From Cotesia glomerata (taxonomy: Eukaryota > Arthropoda > Insecta > Hymenoptera > Braconidae): a DNA stretch of 64,000 nt. This document shows, piece by piece, positions 63,376 through 64,000 of this stretch (positions are counted from its first letter, which is position 1; each line of letters opens with the position of its first letter). Below the pieces are notes generated by a model that saw nothing but the letters and a program-made list of their open reading frames with translations, had not been told where the DNA came from and made no database searches. The DNA is taken from positions 11,185,672 through 11,249,671 of the forward strand of contig NC_058166.1 of NCBI RefSeq assembly GCF_020080835.1, read 5' to 3'. The translations under genes and the position numbers were made by a program.

Positions 63376-64000
63376 TTAATTACGTCTCTGGCGTTTAAAT
63401 ATTTTACAAATTTTGTGCTCGTTGGAATTTGAAAAGTTTTTAATGTACAAACAACCATTTTTGTCTGGAATTATACAGTGTAATTGTTAAGTTCCTGTGA
63501 TCGGTTTTGTTTTTAAAAATCTTTCATTTAAATCATTTACTGCTGTTTTATAATCCTCTTCTGGGGAAAACTTAGTTATGATGTTTGGCAAGTTGTCCGG
63601 ATCAGAAATCTATTCAAAGACTTCTTCAGGCGTTGTTATTTGTTTGTCAACCGCAAGTTGGAGACTTGCTCTTGCTGCATATCGTTTAATGGTACCACCA
63701 ATACCATCACATGGACCTTTGCCATGGGCTGTCGCAAAAAAATGCCATTCAGCAGGAATGTCGAAATCCTCTTCGTGATAATATAAATTTACGAAGTTTT
63801 TAAAGTTTTTAAATTGTTGAGGAGCCCCGTCAGAAAAATAATAAATTTTGTTACAACGTTCAGGAAGACTTTTCACATAGTCAGTTATTAATTTGATAAA
63901 AACATGTACGGCAACGGCATCATGATTATTACAATCTGAAATAATTACTAAACTTTTGTGTTCAAGTTCGCCATTTACTTTATAATAAATCACTACTGGG
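63376..64000 (-). pseudogene. Repeat-associated protein relic, open off the right edge, two in-frame stops
   Basis: On the minus strand the frame enters from beyond 64000 and runs to TAG (63609-63607). The same frame then stays coding-like to TAA (63489-63487) and again to TAA (63378-63376). Visible motifs are SDCNNHDAVAVHVF, IYYFSDGAPQQFKNFKNF, and DIPAEWHFFATAHGKGPCDG. I remember this kind of sequence only as an uncharacterised protein found in many copies in insects and cnidarians, probably from a mobile element. The Asp residues in 'SDC' and 'FSDG' could suggest a DDE-type nuclease, but this is inference. The apparent start at 63993 is GTG, so the true N-terminus is outside the window. 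Confidence 0.55.

Overview
This is an AT-rich stretch of an arthropod, almost certainly insect, nuclear genome. The host genes have spliced exons with GT-AG introns. Four belong to the insect-specific Osiris family (DUF1676), and the mobile elements are of typical insect kinds (R1-clade LINE, BEL/Pao, Helitrons, TA-flanked MITEs). The species cannot be read from the sequence. A parasitoid hymenopteran is my tentative guess, based only on composition and repeat style.

Layout. 1-6.7 kb is a nest of inverted-repeat elements and duplicated segments with one reverse-transcriptase scrap. 6.87-14.06 kb is a head-to-tail array of three R1-clade non-LTR retrotransposons, all on the minus strand and separated by (TG)n tracts. 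One is nearly full length but broken; two are 5'-truncated. 14.1-19.6 kb is repeat sequence followed by intergenic DNA with a few GC-rich patches. 19.6-39.9 kb holds three plus-strand Osiris genes: 19823-21261 (3 exons, 242 aa), 27721-32809 (2 exons, 333 aa) and 36840-39292 (3 exons, 206 aa). A duplicated locus lies between the first and second, with a small minus-strand two-exon gene. That gene has a signal peptide in one frame and a knottin-like cysteine framework in another. 40.4-54.8 kb is a mobile-element cluster: nested MITEs, a 7.2-kb BEL/Pao retrotransposon with apparently identical LTRs sitting inside a Helitron, and a second Helitron copy in inverted orientation. 55.5-57.7 kb is a fourth Osiris gene on the minus strand (3 exons, 228 aa) with a tRNA-Thr(AGU) gene inside its first intron. 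58-64 kb is repeat-rich, with a 2.2-kb foldback element and, at the right edge, a protein-coding relic broken by two in-frame stops.

How it fits together. Osiris proteins are secretory/endosomal membrane proteins expressed in cuticle-forming epithelia. They share a signal peptide, a two-cysteine region, a basic stretch, a hydrophobic domain and a Tyr-rich tail, all visible here. Their clustering matches the conserved Osiris cluster of insects, here spread out by transposons in introns, a 3' UTR and the gaps between genes. The most unusual host-gene observation is the small cysteine-knot-like gene (minus strand, 24.9-25.3 kb) and its degenerate neighbour at 22.66-23.7 kb. The nested elements also give a clear relative insertion history.
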